Below are positions 44,770-56,800 of a stretch of 64,000 nt of DNA, piece after piece. This stretch comes from Flabesymbios commensalis (taxonomy: Eukaryota > Annelida > Polychaeta > Terebellida > Flabelligeridae), in the NCBI GenBank assembly GCA_964017125.1, contig OZ024908.1, positions 79,982,919-80,046,918 of the forward strand. Reading direction: 5' to 3'. Positions within the stretch are counted from its first letter, which is position 1. Each line of letters begins with the position of its first letter. A program made the position numbers and the translations under genes. Below the pieces are notes generated by a model. The model made no database searches. It worked only from the letters and a program-made list of their open reading frames with translations, and had not been told where the DNA came from.

Positions 44770-46526
44770 TTAAACGTGTCAAATAGGAAAGAGATGTGAG
44801 GGTAAATATTGCTCTCTCGGAGCTAAAGGGTCGTACCAGAAAGTCATAACAGTGCCAGATATAGTGGATAGATCACGTACGCAAAATAGGGTGTTAACTT
44901 CACACAGTGCCAGATATAGTGGATAGGCCACGAGCGCAAATTGGGTGTTAACTTTATAACAGTGCCAGATATAGTGGATAGGCCACGTGCGCAAAATAGG
45001 GTGTTAACATCACACAGTGCCAGATATAGTGGATAGGCCACGTGCGCAAAATAGGGTGTTAACTTCACACAGTGCCAGATATAGTGGATAGGCCACGTGC
45101 GCAAATAGGGTGTTAACTTTATAACAGTGCCAGATATAGTGGATAGGCCACGTGCGCAAATAGGGTGTTAACTTCATAACAGTGCCAGATATAGTGGTTA
45201 GGCTGCGTGCGCAAATAGGGTGTTAACTTTATAACAGTGTAAGATATAGTGGATAGGCTGCGTGCGCAAATAGGGTGTTAACTTCATAACAGTGCCAGAT
45301 ATAGTGGATAGGCTGCGTGCGCAAATAGGGTGTTAACTTCATAACAGTGCCAGATATAGTGGATAGGCCACGTACGCAAAATAGGGTATTAACTTCACAC
45401 AGTGCCAGATACAGTGGATAGGCCACGTGCGCAAATAGGGTGTTAACTTTATAACAGTGCCAGATATAGTGGATAGGCCACGTGCGCAAATAGGGTGTTA
45501 ACTTCATAACAGTGCCAGATATAGTGGATAGGCCACGAGCGCAAATAGGGTGTTAACTTCATAACAGTGCCAGATATAGTGGATAGGCCACGTGCGCAAA
45601 TAGGGGGTTAACTTCATAACAGTGCCAGATATAGTGGATAGGCCACGTGCGCAAATAGGGGGTTAACTTCATAACAGTGCCAGATATAGTGGATAGGCCA
45701 CGTGCGCAAATAGGGTGTTAACTTCATAACAGTGCCAGATATGGTGGATAGGCCACGTGCCCAAATAGGGTGTTAACTTTATAACAGTGCCAGATATAGT
45801 GGATAGGCCACGTGCGCAAATAGGGTGTTAACTTCATAACAGTGCCAGATATAGTGGATAGGACACGTGCGCAAATAGGGTGCTAACTTTATAACAGTGC
45901 CAGATATAGTGGATAGGCCACGTGCGCAAATAGGGTGTTAACTTTATAACAGTGCCAGATATAGTGGATAGGCCACGTGCGCAAATAGGGTGTTAACTTT
46001 ATAACAGTGCCAGATATAGTGGATAGGCCACGTGCGCAAATAGGGTGTTAACTTTATAACAGTGCCAGATATAGTGGATAGGCTGCGTGCGCAAATAGGG
46101 TGTTAACTTCATAACAGTGCCAGATATAGTGGATAGGCCACGTGCGCAAATAGGGTGTTAACTTTATAACAGTGCCAGATATAGTGGATAGTCTGCGTGC
46201 GCAAATAGGGTGTTAACTTCATAACAGTGCCAGATATGGTGGATAGGCCACGTGCCCAAATAGGGTGTTAACTTTATAACAGTGTCAGATATAGTGGATA
46301 GGCCACGTGCGCAAATAGGGTGTTAACTACATAACAGTGCCAGATATAGTGGATAGGCCACGTGCGCAAATAGGGTGTTAACTTCATAACAGTGCCAGAT
46401 ATAGTGGTTAGGCTGCGTGCGCAAATAGGGTGTTAACTTTATAACAGTGTAAGATATAGTGGATATAGGCCACGTGCGCAAATAAGGTGTTAACTTTATA
46501 GCAGTGCCAGATATAGTGGATAGGCT

Positions 46527-46935
46527 AAGTTCAATTTGCTCATCTGGCGAAGTCGAAGATGAATACCATTTCTTGTTAAAATGGAATGTCTTCGCCGATA
46601 TTAGAGTTGATTTTGCAAACAATATTATGCGAAATAACGCCGATTTCATCAATCTAACTTTAGAACAAAAATTTACCTTTTTGATCACCAAATGTTGGAG
46701 AGAAAATTTAAAATTTATATGCAAAGCATGGGCTAAGAGAAAAACCTGTTTATATGTGTAATACTTTCCTCCTCGGCAAACTGTATACGTTTTTGTTGTT
46801 GTAACCTTTTATAAAGTGACATTATAAGCCAAATTGGCCCGGCATATCCTATTGTTCATGACCGTGATATTTATGTCTTATGTTGTCTATGTGCATGTCA
46901 CTATATTAAACAAATACTTACCTACTTACCTACCA
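46527..46935 (+). mobile_element. LINE 3' end embedded in the satellite, first copy
   Basis: Reads CSSGEVEDEYHFLLKWNVFA, then DIRVDF and LTLEQKFTFLITKCWRENLK ending KRKTCLYV. This is the C-terminal zinc-knuckle-like tail found after the reverse transcriptase of many invertebrate non-LTR retrotransposons (the last expected Cys is Trp here). A 3' UTR of about 170 bases ends in a TACTTACCTACTTACCTACC tail. Only the 3' end is present; this fits 5' truncation, and it breaks the satellite between GGATAGGC and GTGCGCAAA. Confidence 0.7.
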
Positions 46936-47707
46936 AGTGCGCAAAATAGGATGTTCACTTCCTAAGAGTGTCAGATATAGTGGATAGGCCACGTGCGCAA
47001 ATAGGGTGTTAACTTTATAACAGTGCCAGATATAGTGGATAGGCCACGTGCGCAAATAGGGTGTTAACTTTATAACAGTGCCAGATATAGTGGATAGGCT
47101 GCGTGCGCAAATAGGGTGTTAACTTCATAACAGTGCCAGATATAGTGGATAGGCCACGTGCGCAAATAGGGTGTTAACTTTATAACAGTGCCAGATATAG
47201 TGGATAGGCTGCGTGCGCAAATAGGGTGTTAACTTCATAACAGTGCCAGATATGGTGGATAGGCCACGTGCCCAAATAGGGTGTTAACTTTATAACAGTG
47301 TCAGATATAGTGGATAGGCCACGTGCGCAAATAGGGTGTTAACTACATAACAGTGCCAGATATAGTGGATAGGCCACGTGCGCAAATAGGGTGTTAACTT
47401 TATAACAGTGCCAGATATAGTGGATAGGCCACGTGCGCAAATAGGGTGTTAACTTTATAACAGTGCCAGATATAGTGGATAGGCTGCGTGCGCAAATAGG
47501 GTGTTAACTTCATAACAGTGCCAGATATAGTGGATAGGCCACGTGCGCAAATAGGGTGTTAACTTCATAACAGTGCCAGATATAGTGGTTAGGCTGCGTG
47601 CGCAAATAGGGTGTTAACTTTATAACAGTGTGAGATATAGTGGATATAGGCCACGTGCGCAAATAAGGTGTTAACTTTATAGCAGTGCCAGATATAGTGG
47701 ATAGGCT

Positions 47708-48119
47708 AAGTTCAATTTGCTCATCTGGCGAAGTCGAAGATGAATACCATTTCTTGTTAAAATGGAATGTCTTCGCCGATATTAGAGTAGATTTTACAAA
47801 CAATATTATGCGAAATAACGCCGATTTCATCAATCTAACTTTAGAACAAAAATTTACCTTTTTGATCACCAAATGTTGGAGAGAAAATTTAAAATTTATA
47901 TGCAAAGCATGGGCTAAGAGAAAGACCTGTTTATATGTGTAATACTTTCCTCCTCGGCAAACTGTATACGTTTTTGTTGTTGTAACCTTTTATAAAGTGA
48001 CATTATAAGCCAAATTGGCCCGGCATATCCTATTGTTCATGACCGTGATATTTATGTCTTATGTTGTCTATATGCATGTCACTATATTAAACAAATACTT
48101 ACCTACTTACCTACCAAGT
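47708..48119 (+). mobile_element. LINE 3' end embedded in the satellite, second copy
   Basis: Near-identical to 46527-46935, with the same boundaries against the satellite. It was therefore copied by duplication of satellite plus LINE rather than by a second insertion. Offset is about 1181 bases for the LINE part but about 1016 for the satellite part upstream, a difference of three 55-base units. Confidence 0.7.
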
Positions 48120-48310
48120 GCGCAAAATAGGATGTTCACTTCATAAGAGTGCCAGATATAGTGGATTGGCCAAGTGCGCAAAACAGGATGTTTACTTCAT
48201 AACAGTCCCAGATATAGTGGATTGGCCAAGTGCGTTAAACAGGATGTTTACTTCATAACAGTCCCAGATATAGTGGATAGGCCAAGTGCACAAAATAGAG
48301 TCTTCACTTC

Positions 48311-50497
48311 AAATCGTGATGTAAATGACACCCTTGGCATAGTATCACCTTAGGTTCATAGAAAAGTTTTTATCCAAAGACACCAGCTGAATCAGACCTT
48401 ATATATGAGCTATTCAAGTTTTCAAAATAGCCGGCAAAACGACATAATATTTACTTATCTTCACTTCTATCATTGTTGAAATGACAATCTTGATTAAAAA
48501 TTGTACACTTTTTTACTTTAATAGACACACGTAGCAGAAGGGTGTTTGAAGATGATCACGTTTTTTCCATATTTATATCTTGATTAGCATCGGTAATTGG
48601 TATGATGCATTTCCCCAGCATGCCACTTACATCATTATTTCAATATGTTGTGTAATGAATTTCTTGGGCTGAGTATAATGCCGACATAACTTTCATATGC
48701 TATGATGTTAGCAACTACATCTGTTAAACCTCAAGTAGGTGGGTCGTCATGATTAGCTGAGTACGCTGGGCCCATGATCCGTACGCGCAGCATGATCAAC
48801 GTCCACAGCAGTGGGGTCCGCCGCAATGTAAATATTATGGTTCAGTTAAACAAAACGACCCAGCTGCTTCAATACCTTTCAAATGGGTTGCTTTAGTGAC
48901 AAAACTGTAGCGCCATCATGTACTGGTTACTGGGTATTTAACCCTTTTAGCGCGGGGATTGACTTTCGACTTTCACTCGTTTAGTTCTGTAGATGATCAT
49001 ATAATAGTATCAGATATTTATGTTAAAAGGATTTGCTATTTGATATATTACTCCTATCTCTAACATTTATATGAATATTTACATTTTCGAGCATTGTTTT
49101 GCACAATAAAGGTTCGTTAATGCTCAAAGTTATCTTTTTCAAGTTTTCATCGACTTGAAATTGTGTCTTCACAACATGAAGTGGGTGACGATTATTCGTG
49201 TGTTTAATTTGAGACTAAACATTTCTAAATTTCGGTGTGTGGTCTCAAAATAAATAAAATTATTGTGAATAATCTTCACCAACTTGAAGTTGTGTGTGGC
49301 GGTGATAATTAATTTAATTGAGCGCCTTATTGCTTTAAGCCACTATGTTTTTTCTCTGTCTTAGATGAGCGCGCATATAAGACTTAGGCAGCGCATTACC
49401 AAAAAAAAACATGTGGTTTTTTCTGCCCAGCGCGCGCATTTGATTGTTGCCGATTTCCAAAAAACACAGTTAATTTTGGGGGATAAAAAAAACAAGCAAA
49501 CAAAAAAAATTATTTCAGGAAATAAACAAAAAAAATTCCAGCTATATTCTTCTTTGCTTGCTTTTTTCGTCGCCCTTATTTACTTTTCTAGAAATTTGTC
49601 CAATGTTTTTTGGTTTTGTCGCCCTCATTAACTTTTCTAAAAATATGTTTAATGTTTTTTTTCTTAAATGCTTTTTTCCCGCCCTCTCTCATTAGATTTT
49701 GGATTTTTTTCTGATCTAAATCAGATAAATTAAACATAGTGGCCTAAGGCTATATATATTTATATTTCTATATTTATATTTTATATTTGGGCTCCTTGCA
49801 AACTGTCATGAAATATTTTTCTGTGAATATTCAGATAAGCGGATGATAATATAATGACGTGGGGTGGTTTCCGTTACTGTGATGTAGATCAAGAACATCC
49901 AGAAGAGTGGGCTACCCTTCCACAGCAGGTAGATCCTTATGGTATATTATGGGCTCCAAGCACTTCCACAGCATGTTTCTTGACAATTTAAGGGTGGATT
50001 TGTCGTTCATTTTGAAAATACAGTGCAACTCTTGTCGGTGCACATAGCTCGAATATACCCTTAAGTTATATATAAGTTGAGCTATTTAGTTGGGACTCCT
50101 GTTACACCCTGATCGAAAACAACACGCCACATAGTGACCAAAGCTGAACTAGCTGGTTGAGACTTTCCGTTTACGAGCAAAATCGTGCAAAGAGTGTATA
50201 GGAGCTCTTAGGTATGCACGAAAAAGTTGACACAAAAAAATACCATTACAGCGCGGGGATCAACTAATTGGTTAATAAACAAAACTGCCGCGCTGCCTAG
50301 AGCAATAGCATAGGTATTCAAATAAAGCAGAAAGAGCTAAAACATATATGATGCTTTCAAATTGAATAAACCCTTAGATCTCCCTGACTCACATAATTTT
50401 ATATGGCTTTTTAGGGTTTATTGTAGACCGAAGTTCACGCGGGTGGCGTCACCTGTGTTTATATATCTATACAGACATCATCACATCGCACCCCTCA
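48311..50497. other. Intergenic between satellite and transporter gene
   Basis: No gene. A worn TTAA-type MITE seems to begin at 48942 (TTAA-CCCTTTTAGCGCGGGGATTG), and hairpin debris (CATCGACTTGAAATTGTGTC and a later ACTTGAAGTTGTG) lies at 49145-49300. 49370-49700 is dominated by A- and T-rich low-complexity sequence. Confidence 0.5.
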
Positions 50498-50580
50498 CAG
50501 CAAACATCAGACGTTGGCTCAACGTTGGTTTACCTTTGGGCCAACGTCGTAGATGGTGGGCCAACGTCTCATGTTTGCTG
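50498..50580. mobile_element. CAGCAAACA-ended mini-MITE, type copy
   Basis: 83 bases. Left end CAGCAAACATCAGACGTTGG, right end CCAACGTCTCATGTTTGCTG, centre GGGCCAACGTCGTAGATGGTG. The ends are inverted repeats with few mismatches. No target duplication is obvious. Confidence 0.78.
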
Positions 50581-50638
50581 GTCTTGTACCTCCGGCCCTG
50601 TGATAACACATGGAGAAAGAGCCGAAATGAACATTATA

Positions 50639-50644
50639 TTTATT
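50639..50644 (-). terminator. Candidate polyadenylation signal of the transporter gene
   Basis: AATAAA on the minus strand about 18 bases after the stop codon of the transporter. It is close to the stop, so a more distal site may be used. Confidence 0.4.
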
Positions 50645-50661
50645 AATTATGTATCATATCT

Positions 50662-50807
50662 TTATAAATGTATGTCAGTGACATCTTTCATTGGTTTTGA
50701 TCGAAAAGTTAATGCAGCCAACAGAAAAAATATTCCTCCTATGACTTGTATTACTCCATTTGTTAAGAATGCTATGTCATAGTTGCCCGTCGTGTCGTAC
50801 AGCCAAC
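50662..50807 (-). CDS. Transporter exon 5 (terminal)
   Basis: Acceptor TTTTTTACAG|GTTGGCT. Encodes WLYDTTGNYDIAFLTNGVIQ, TM12 and a short tail FRSKPMKDVTDIHL before the TAA stop at 50664-50662. Confidence 0.88.
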
Positions 50808-53800
50808 CTGTAAAAAATGAAAGGTAATTACAAAATTATTTTCAGTGTGATATGCCATATAGATGCTAACCAGTCGTCATTTCCCACGTGTACCAGACTT
50901 CATAGAGTCAACCCTCCACCAGTAAAGTCATCTCATTGGAATTTTAGCCCACTTGAATTGTGACCAAGCACTTGCACGTCTTGATGTCTAAACACACATT
51001 TCTTACCACAATAACAGTGCTAATAAAAGGGAATAAAACGACTTTAGCCTTGATTACCGGTGAGACGGTTAATCCTCGTCCTGCTAGGCCCGTATGCGTT
51101 TTCCAGGAAGTTACAAATGTAACAAAATGTGAGATTTTAATAATTAATACTCAATGATACATGTTCAGTTAAGCCATAGAACAATGAGCTATTCAATTAA
51201 ATTTGATTTGAAGTTTAAATAACTGAAAATGTATGTGCTTTGTGAAATTTATATATATCAGTGTTTCAAGTTAGAAGACAACTGATTTTTAACAACTGGT
51301 TATAGATGTGTTAACCCTAAAGTCCACTCCCGCACTGTAATAGACAAAATATTTCTAATGGACGTACACCCATAACATAGATAATCAAAAGAATCAGAAA
51401 GAGTTACCTAAGACATTTATGATGATTTCAAATTGAACAAAACCCTTTGGTCTCCATGGTATATTATACAAAATAATTCAGCGTTGTAAGGGTTGATAAA
51501 AACACAGAATTTCTACTGTAATCGACATCAGTTCTCCAGGGGTTAACCCTTCAACCCTCACTACCGTGAAATATGTGTGTGTAAACCATGGGGACCAGAG
51601 TTTTTTTAAATTTGATACCACCATAAATGCCTTCGTTAACTCTCTCAGCTTAATTTGAATACTTATCTGCTTATGTTATGGATCGACGGCCATTATATAT
51701 ATTTTAATTCTTTCAGTGGTGGGATTGTCTTTATACCTCAGCATCTGACGTCTACAGACATCAGATTCTGACGTATAAAGACGATCCCCGCACTGAAAGG
51801 GTTAATCAAATAATTCAAATTGGGAATCGACTATTTTTTTCTTAAACATAAATATTTTTTTCGTTATTTGATGCTAGAAATTGCGTTAGCAATCCCACAA
51901 GTGAATATAAATGCCAACTAAAAGTTCAGCAGTAGGCCTACAATGGTTATTAATAATAGCTACATTGCGATTTACATTTACACATTCATTGCTTACTGAT
52001 TAATAGACTCATTTCTTTTAAAAATATCAGTCACACATACATGTAGAAGACGCACGGTACATGGATTGAAATTAAAGACGAGGGCAGTGCCTCGTTACAG
52101 TCCTGGGACTGATTCTGACAACTAAGCTAAATCAAAAGTTTGCTGCATCCCCCCCCCCCGAAAAAAACAACAACATAGGTTTCTCCCTTTTTGATCATTA
52201 TTAGGCACATATGTAACTAGTTTTAATAGTTTTAATAGAAATGTGTCCGAACGAAAAAAATAGCATTGTGAAAAAAAGGAATGATTATTTGGGGTTTTTT
52301 TTCAGATAAAAAGTTTAAATTTAAATTTATGCCGCGGTAAACACATATTTTTACACTGCACTATTATTATATGCGTATAATTATACTATTAAATACATAT
52401 CAGGTAAAACTAGCAATATTTGGTATGGTTTTGTCAGCTACAAGTGTACAAATGACACTAGACAGCAGGAAATAGTCCTCAAAGGGCCTTTTGGACACTT
52501 TGTGAAATGGGTACTGTTTTTTAAATTAAAGCTGGTGGACGCAAGAAACAGAAAATTCCAAAAAAAACCTATGTTCTTCTAGGTGTGCAGCAAAATCTAA
52601 ATTTTTCAGTATCAGCTCCAGAACTATTATGCCACAATTATCTAATTAATTTTCAGTACGGCCGTGTGTCTCATAATCTTGCCAGTCACAAGCAGACAAA
52701 ATCGTGCTAATTCTCTGTAAAAAGTGCCCAAAATTTTCTTCTGACACTGCGCAGTTAACATGCATATGTGAACTTTTTTTAAAGAGAGTTTAAGTTTGCA
52801 CTGTGTAATAAACATAAACGATGGTTCATATAATACCTGCGAATGGAGAAGCACTCGCCGCTGCAATAGCTGCAAATGATTGCGACCAGCCTTGGGCAAT
52901 TGCAGCTTGCTCTCGTCCAACAAAATCAATCATCACGATAGCAGTTAGTGTTGTCATAGCACCTGGAAAATAGATAATATTTCAATTATCTTGTAAAACG
53001 GCTGATTGATAATTAATCAATTCTATAACTTTTAACGCGCCTAAATCCTCAGCAGATCTGGTTTTAGAGGCGCTAGTTCGTAACTCTTTAACCGCTAAGC
53101 ACGACTGTCCTGCCCTGCAGAGTCTAAATGCAGTATATGCCCACTTTACTCGTGAGCTGATACTACATTTTGGCTTTGCAGGGCAGTACAGTCATTTGTA
53201 ATAAGTTTTTAAACTAAAGATTTGCAAATGGTTGATCTCAAATTACACAGATATTTGTCATTTTCGGCCACTTGGTGTTGACAATTATCATTAGAAGCGA
53301 AATAAGTGTTTTAACATCAGAATTTGTAAATGTTTGATCCCAAATTACACAAATATCAGTAATTTTTGCCCACTTGAAGTTTTGGATCACGGTAGCGAGA
53401 CACAACTTCACGTGGGAGAAAAAATAAATGAGACTAATATGTAGCATTTCTAAATATGTTGAGTATTATAACTATAACCTAATGTGGCGCCGTAAGCTGC
53501 AGAAATTAGGTAGCTTGCTGTTAGGTCGTGTGAAGTGAGGGTTGTGAGAGTCATAATGATCCCTCCTATGATGGTGGATAAGGACAGCAGTAGACCCCTG
53601 TTAATCCATGGCAGATCCACCACAACACAGGTGATCAAACGTGTGAGCGCGGAGGCCCCGGCAAGGGCCGTCAGCAGAAGAGCCGCGTTCATGCTGTCCA
53701 TACCCTGAACTAAAGCTCTGCTTGGAGTCTGTTTCATCATGATGTACAATCCAAAGCAGGACAGAACAACGCCAGATAAATAGAAAATAAACGTTCGTGA

Positions 53801-56800
53801 TTTAATGACATCCATGCTCCCCTTCTTCTTGGTGTCCTCTGTTTTTTTCTTAGCTGGTGGCACGCATGGTACCGTACATATACCGTCTACTTGTGTGACG
53901 TCCGGTACGATGCTAACCGGAACCACAACATCTGGACTGCATATTACTTCATCATTATTTTCTGTGTACAAAGCACCAAAAACGACCGCTTGCGCAGCGA
54001 AGCACGCATTTATTACCATTGCTCCACGCCAACCTATCTTGTTGACAATGCTGCGAAAGATGGGGGTATATGACAAGGTGCCTAAGCTTTTACCAAGAAT
54101 AGGGACACCGGTGGCAAAGCCTCGCTTCTTATCAAAGTGTTGTTGAATGACCACAAACGATGACAGCATGAGTCCACCCAAACCAATACCTGTAATGTAG
54201 AGCATAGCTAGGGGATTATTCAATCACAATCATGATTTCGGTTTGAAGTATTATATGCTTACTAAATAGCTGTTTGGAGTAGACTTTATGATATACTACA
54301 ACCATCATGATTATGTATATCGCACACATTGATCAGTAACAAATAGTACACATCATATAAACATACATATAAAGTATAATTATATTTTGAGTACAGGCTA
54401 CCATTATATACCATTATATATGCCATAATATAAAGACAAATGTACTTTCTGACATGGAATAATGTCATCTGTGCAAAGGCCTTATTTTTCGGCATTTTTT
54501 TCTATGATTAAACATATATACTCACAAATTATTTATGGATTCAATATTACATCTGATAACGTTAGGGCTAGATGGCTTGTAAAAAACCGAAAATAAGCTT
54601 ATATTGTAAGCTTGTAAGCTCTAGCTGACTGATTTCAGTGAATGAAACATTGATATTTTGTGTTGTGTTTTTCTGGATGTACTCAGACAGCAGAATCATC
54701 TACCATAAAGTTGTGGGTGTTATTCTGCTCGTATATGACATAAAACAACATCATCTATATTGGTGGATGACTCTACCCGAGGTATAGCTCGCTAAATCCA
54801 TGTAAAATCATCCACCACTTAATAATTGGTATCAATTCAGTCAGCTAGAAAATTATCCATACTAAATTGTGATATTACCATGGTCACACGAAACGCATTT
54901 ATTGAGGTTATTATAACAAGTTTATTCCCTAACATTATGATATATATATATTACATATTAGTAAAGGATTACATACAAACAAACAGACCTGTGAATATAC
55001 TTTTTATTATTTTGAAATTACATGGTTATCATGATGATTATGGATTATTATAGATTATGGATTATTAATGAGTTATATGCTTACCCCAAAGACGGAGAGG
55101 TGAGATAAACTTTAAATACCTTGATTTGAAACCTTGATTGGATAATTTGATTGCATACTTTGTTTTTCGAAAAATAGGTGGGGTCACAGCACAGCCAAGA
55201 AAATGAATCTAACGAATGGGAAATGTGTCAGTAAAATGGTTCACAATATTAAATATTATACCTTTTAACCTGATTAGGTAATTAGGGTGATACTACAAAA
55301 ATCATCATTCATATCGCGTGAACTGATCAGTATCAAACAGGACATATCGATGTGTCAGAAATATATTGAAATTAATATGTTTAGTTTAATCTCACCGACC
55401 TGATAAAATACCATTGGTAAAATAAATGACATAAATGTTGGGGGCAAAACTTGTCGCCAGAGCTGAAGCTGATAGTAGAACACCGGACACCATCGTAACA
55501 GCCCTGCAGCCAAAGCGTTTGACTGCATTCCCAAATCCGAAACCTATAAAGATATATATTGTTTTCTTTACCCTTTGCCGTCTTGTTAGCAGCATGTTAG
55601 CTTATCTAGCATATGTGAGTCAGCCATTCGACCAGTTTTGTTCTAGCTCTGTTTACATAATTAATGAGTCGATCTTAATAATGGAAAGAATAAAAACAAA
55701 TTTCTAAAAACAGGTGTACGTAAATTCTGCAAGAACTGTCCTACTTTGAAAGCACCCAACATTAGCAAAATAGCGTGCAATATAGATAGAAAATACATGA
55801 TCTGATCAATGCTGTCTTATTTTTATGTTAATTGATTAAAACAATGTTTCTGGTGAAATGATCGGAAGATAGAGAAGATAGAAACACATAAGAAGGGTCA
55901 AAATCATCAGGATTAAATGTGCAATTCTGTGAAACGCAGTGACGTCACTCGGTGAAAACGAGGTTATATAACACCCCCCCCCCATACTTTATTCTGTGAA
56001 ACGCAGTGACGTCACTCGGTGAAAACAAGGTTATATAAGAACCCTCCCCCATACTTCATTGTACATGTATTAGCCAGCTCGGTAAAAACAAAGGAGGTCG
56101 AGGTCATTGAGTTTTACAGTATACTGTGTACGTACGTATTATGTTGATATTAAAGGTTTACTTTGCATATATTAAAGATAGCCGTCATCTGATTTTCTCA
56201 TTGTCACGTTATACCTGATAACTTTGGAACAGATGAAGATATAAACACATATGAAGTGCCAAAATACATCACAATTGATGAATTTGAAATACTGTGAATT
56301 TACTTGTATTATGATACAGAAACCTAATTTGCATAAATTCAAGATGGCCGCCATCTTTTTTGTAGATTATCATATTAAGGCATATGCCTCATAATTTTGA
56401 AACAAATAAAGTTCAACATGTATGACATGTCAAAATGCACCATAATTATATTTGCAATACTGTGCAATTTTGTACATGATGATAACAAAAGCTTTATATA
56501 AATAAAATTTAATATAGTAAGTGTGTAAAATAACTTTTTAACGTCACTTGTCGGCCAGTATGACCATTTAGGTGACAATTCATAGTAGAAGCAGCTCCGC
56601 TATCCTCGGGTCGGATAGTCCCCAGAGTAACAATAGGAAGGATAACTCCTTCTGGATAACTCCATTCATCCCACGTGAGAGACCTAATGTCAAACATTCT
56701 ATTGCCGGTTATTTAAGGCTACCACGGCCTACGTCAGCGCCAGCACTGATGCGGGTGCTGCATCAGCTCCGCTGTTGAGCGGAGGAACCAGGGTATGCCA

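Larger units (their letters stand above)
44836..48310. repeat. 55-base satellite, roughly 48 units
   Basis: The unit is about CAGTGCCAGATATAGTGGAT, then AGGCCACGTGCGCAAATAGG, then GTGTTAACTTCATAA. Two variants mix: GGCCACGTGCGC (with the CACGTG E-box) and GGCTGCGTGCGC. A few units are 54 or 56 long. Blocks of units are themselves duplicated (about 46000-46935 against 47020-48120). The last units (48121-48300) are more diverged. Minus-strand frames of 70-130 codons come from the repeat, not from genes. Confidence 0.95.

Noticed and set aside
44779-45507. Minus-strand frames reading WPIHYIWHC repeats
   Set aside because: Translations of the 55-base satellite; the frame changes from unit to unit because 55 is not a multiple of three.
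44836-48310. Regular repeats reminiscent of a CRISPR array
   Set aside because: Units are directly adjacent with no unique spacers, no associated genes, and the setting is eukaryotic.
49365-49631. 88-codon Lys-rich frame
   Set aside because: It lies in A- and T-rich low-complexity sequence with no recognisable domain.
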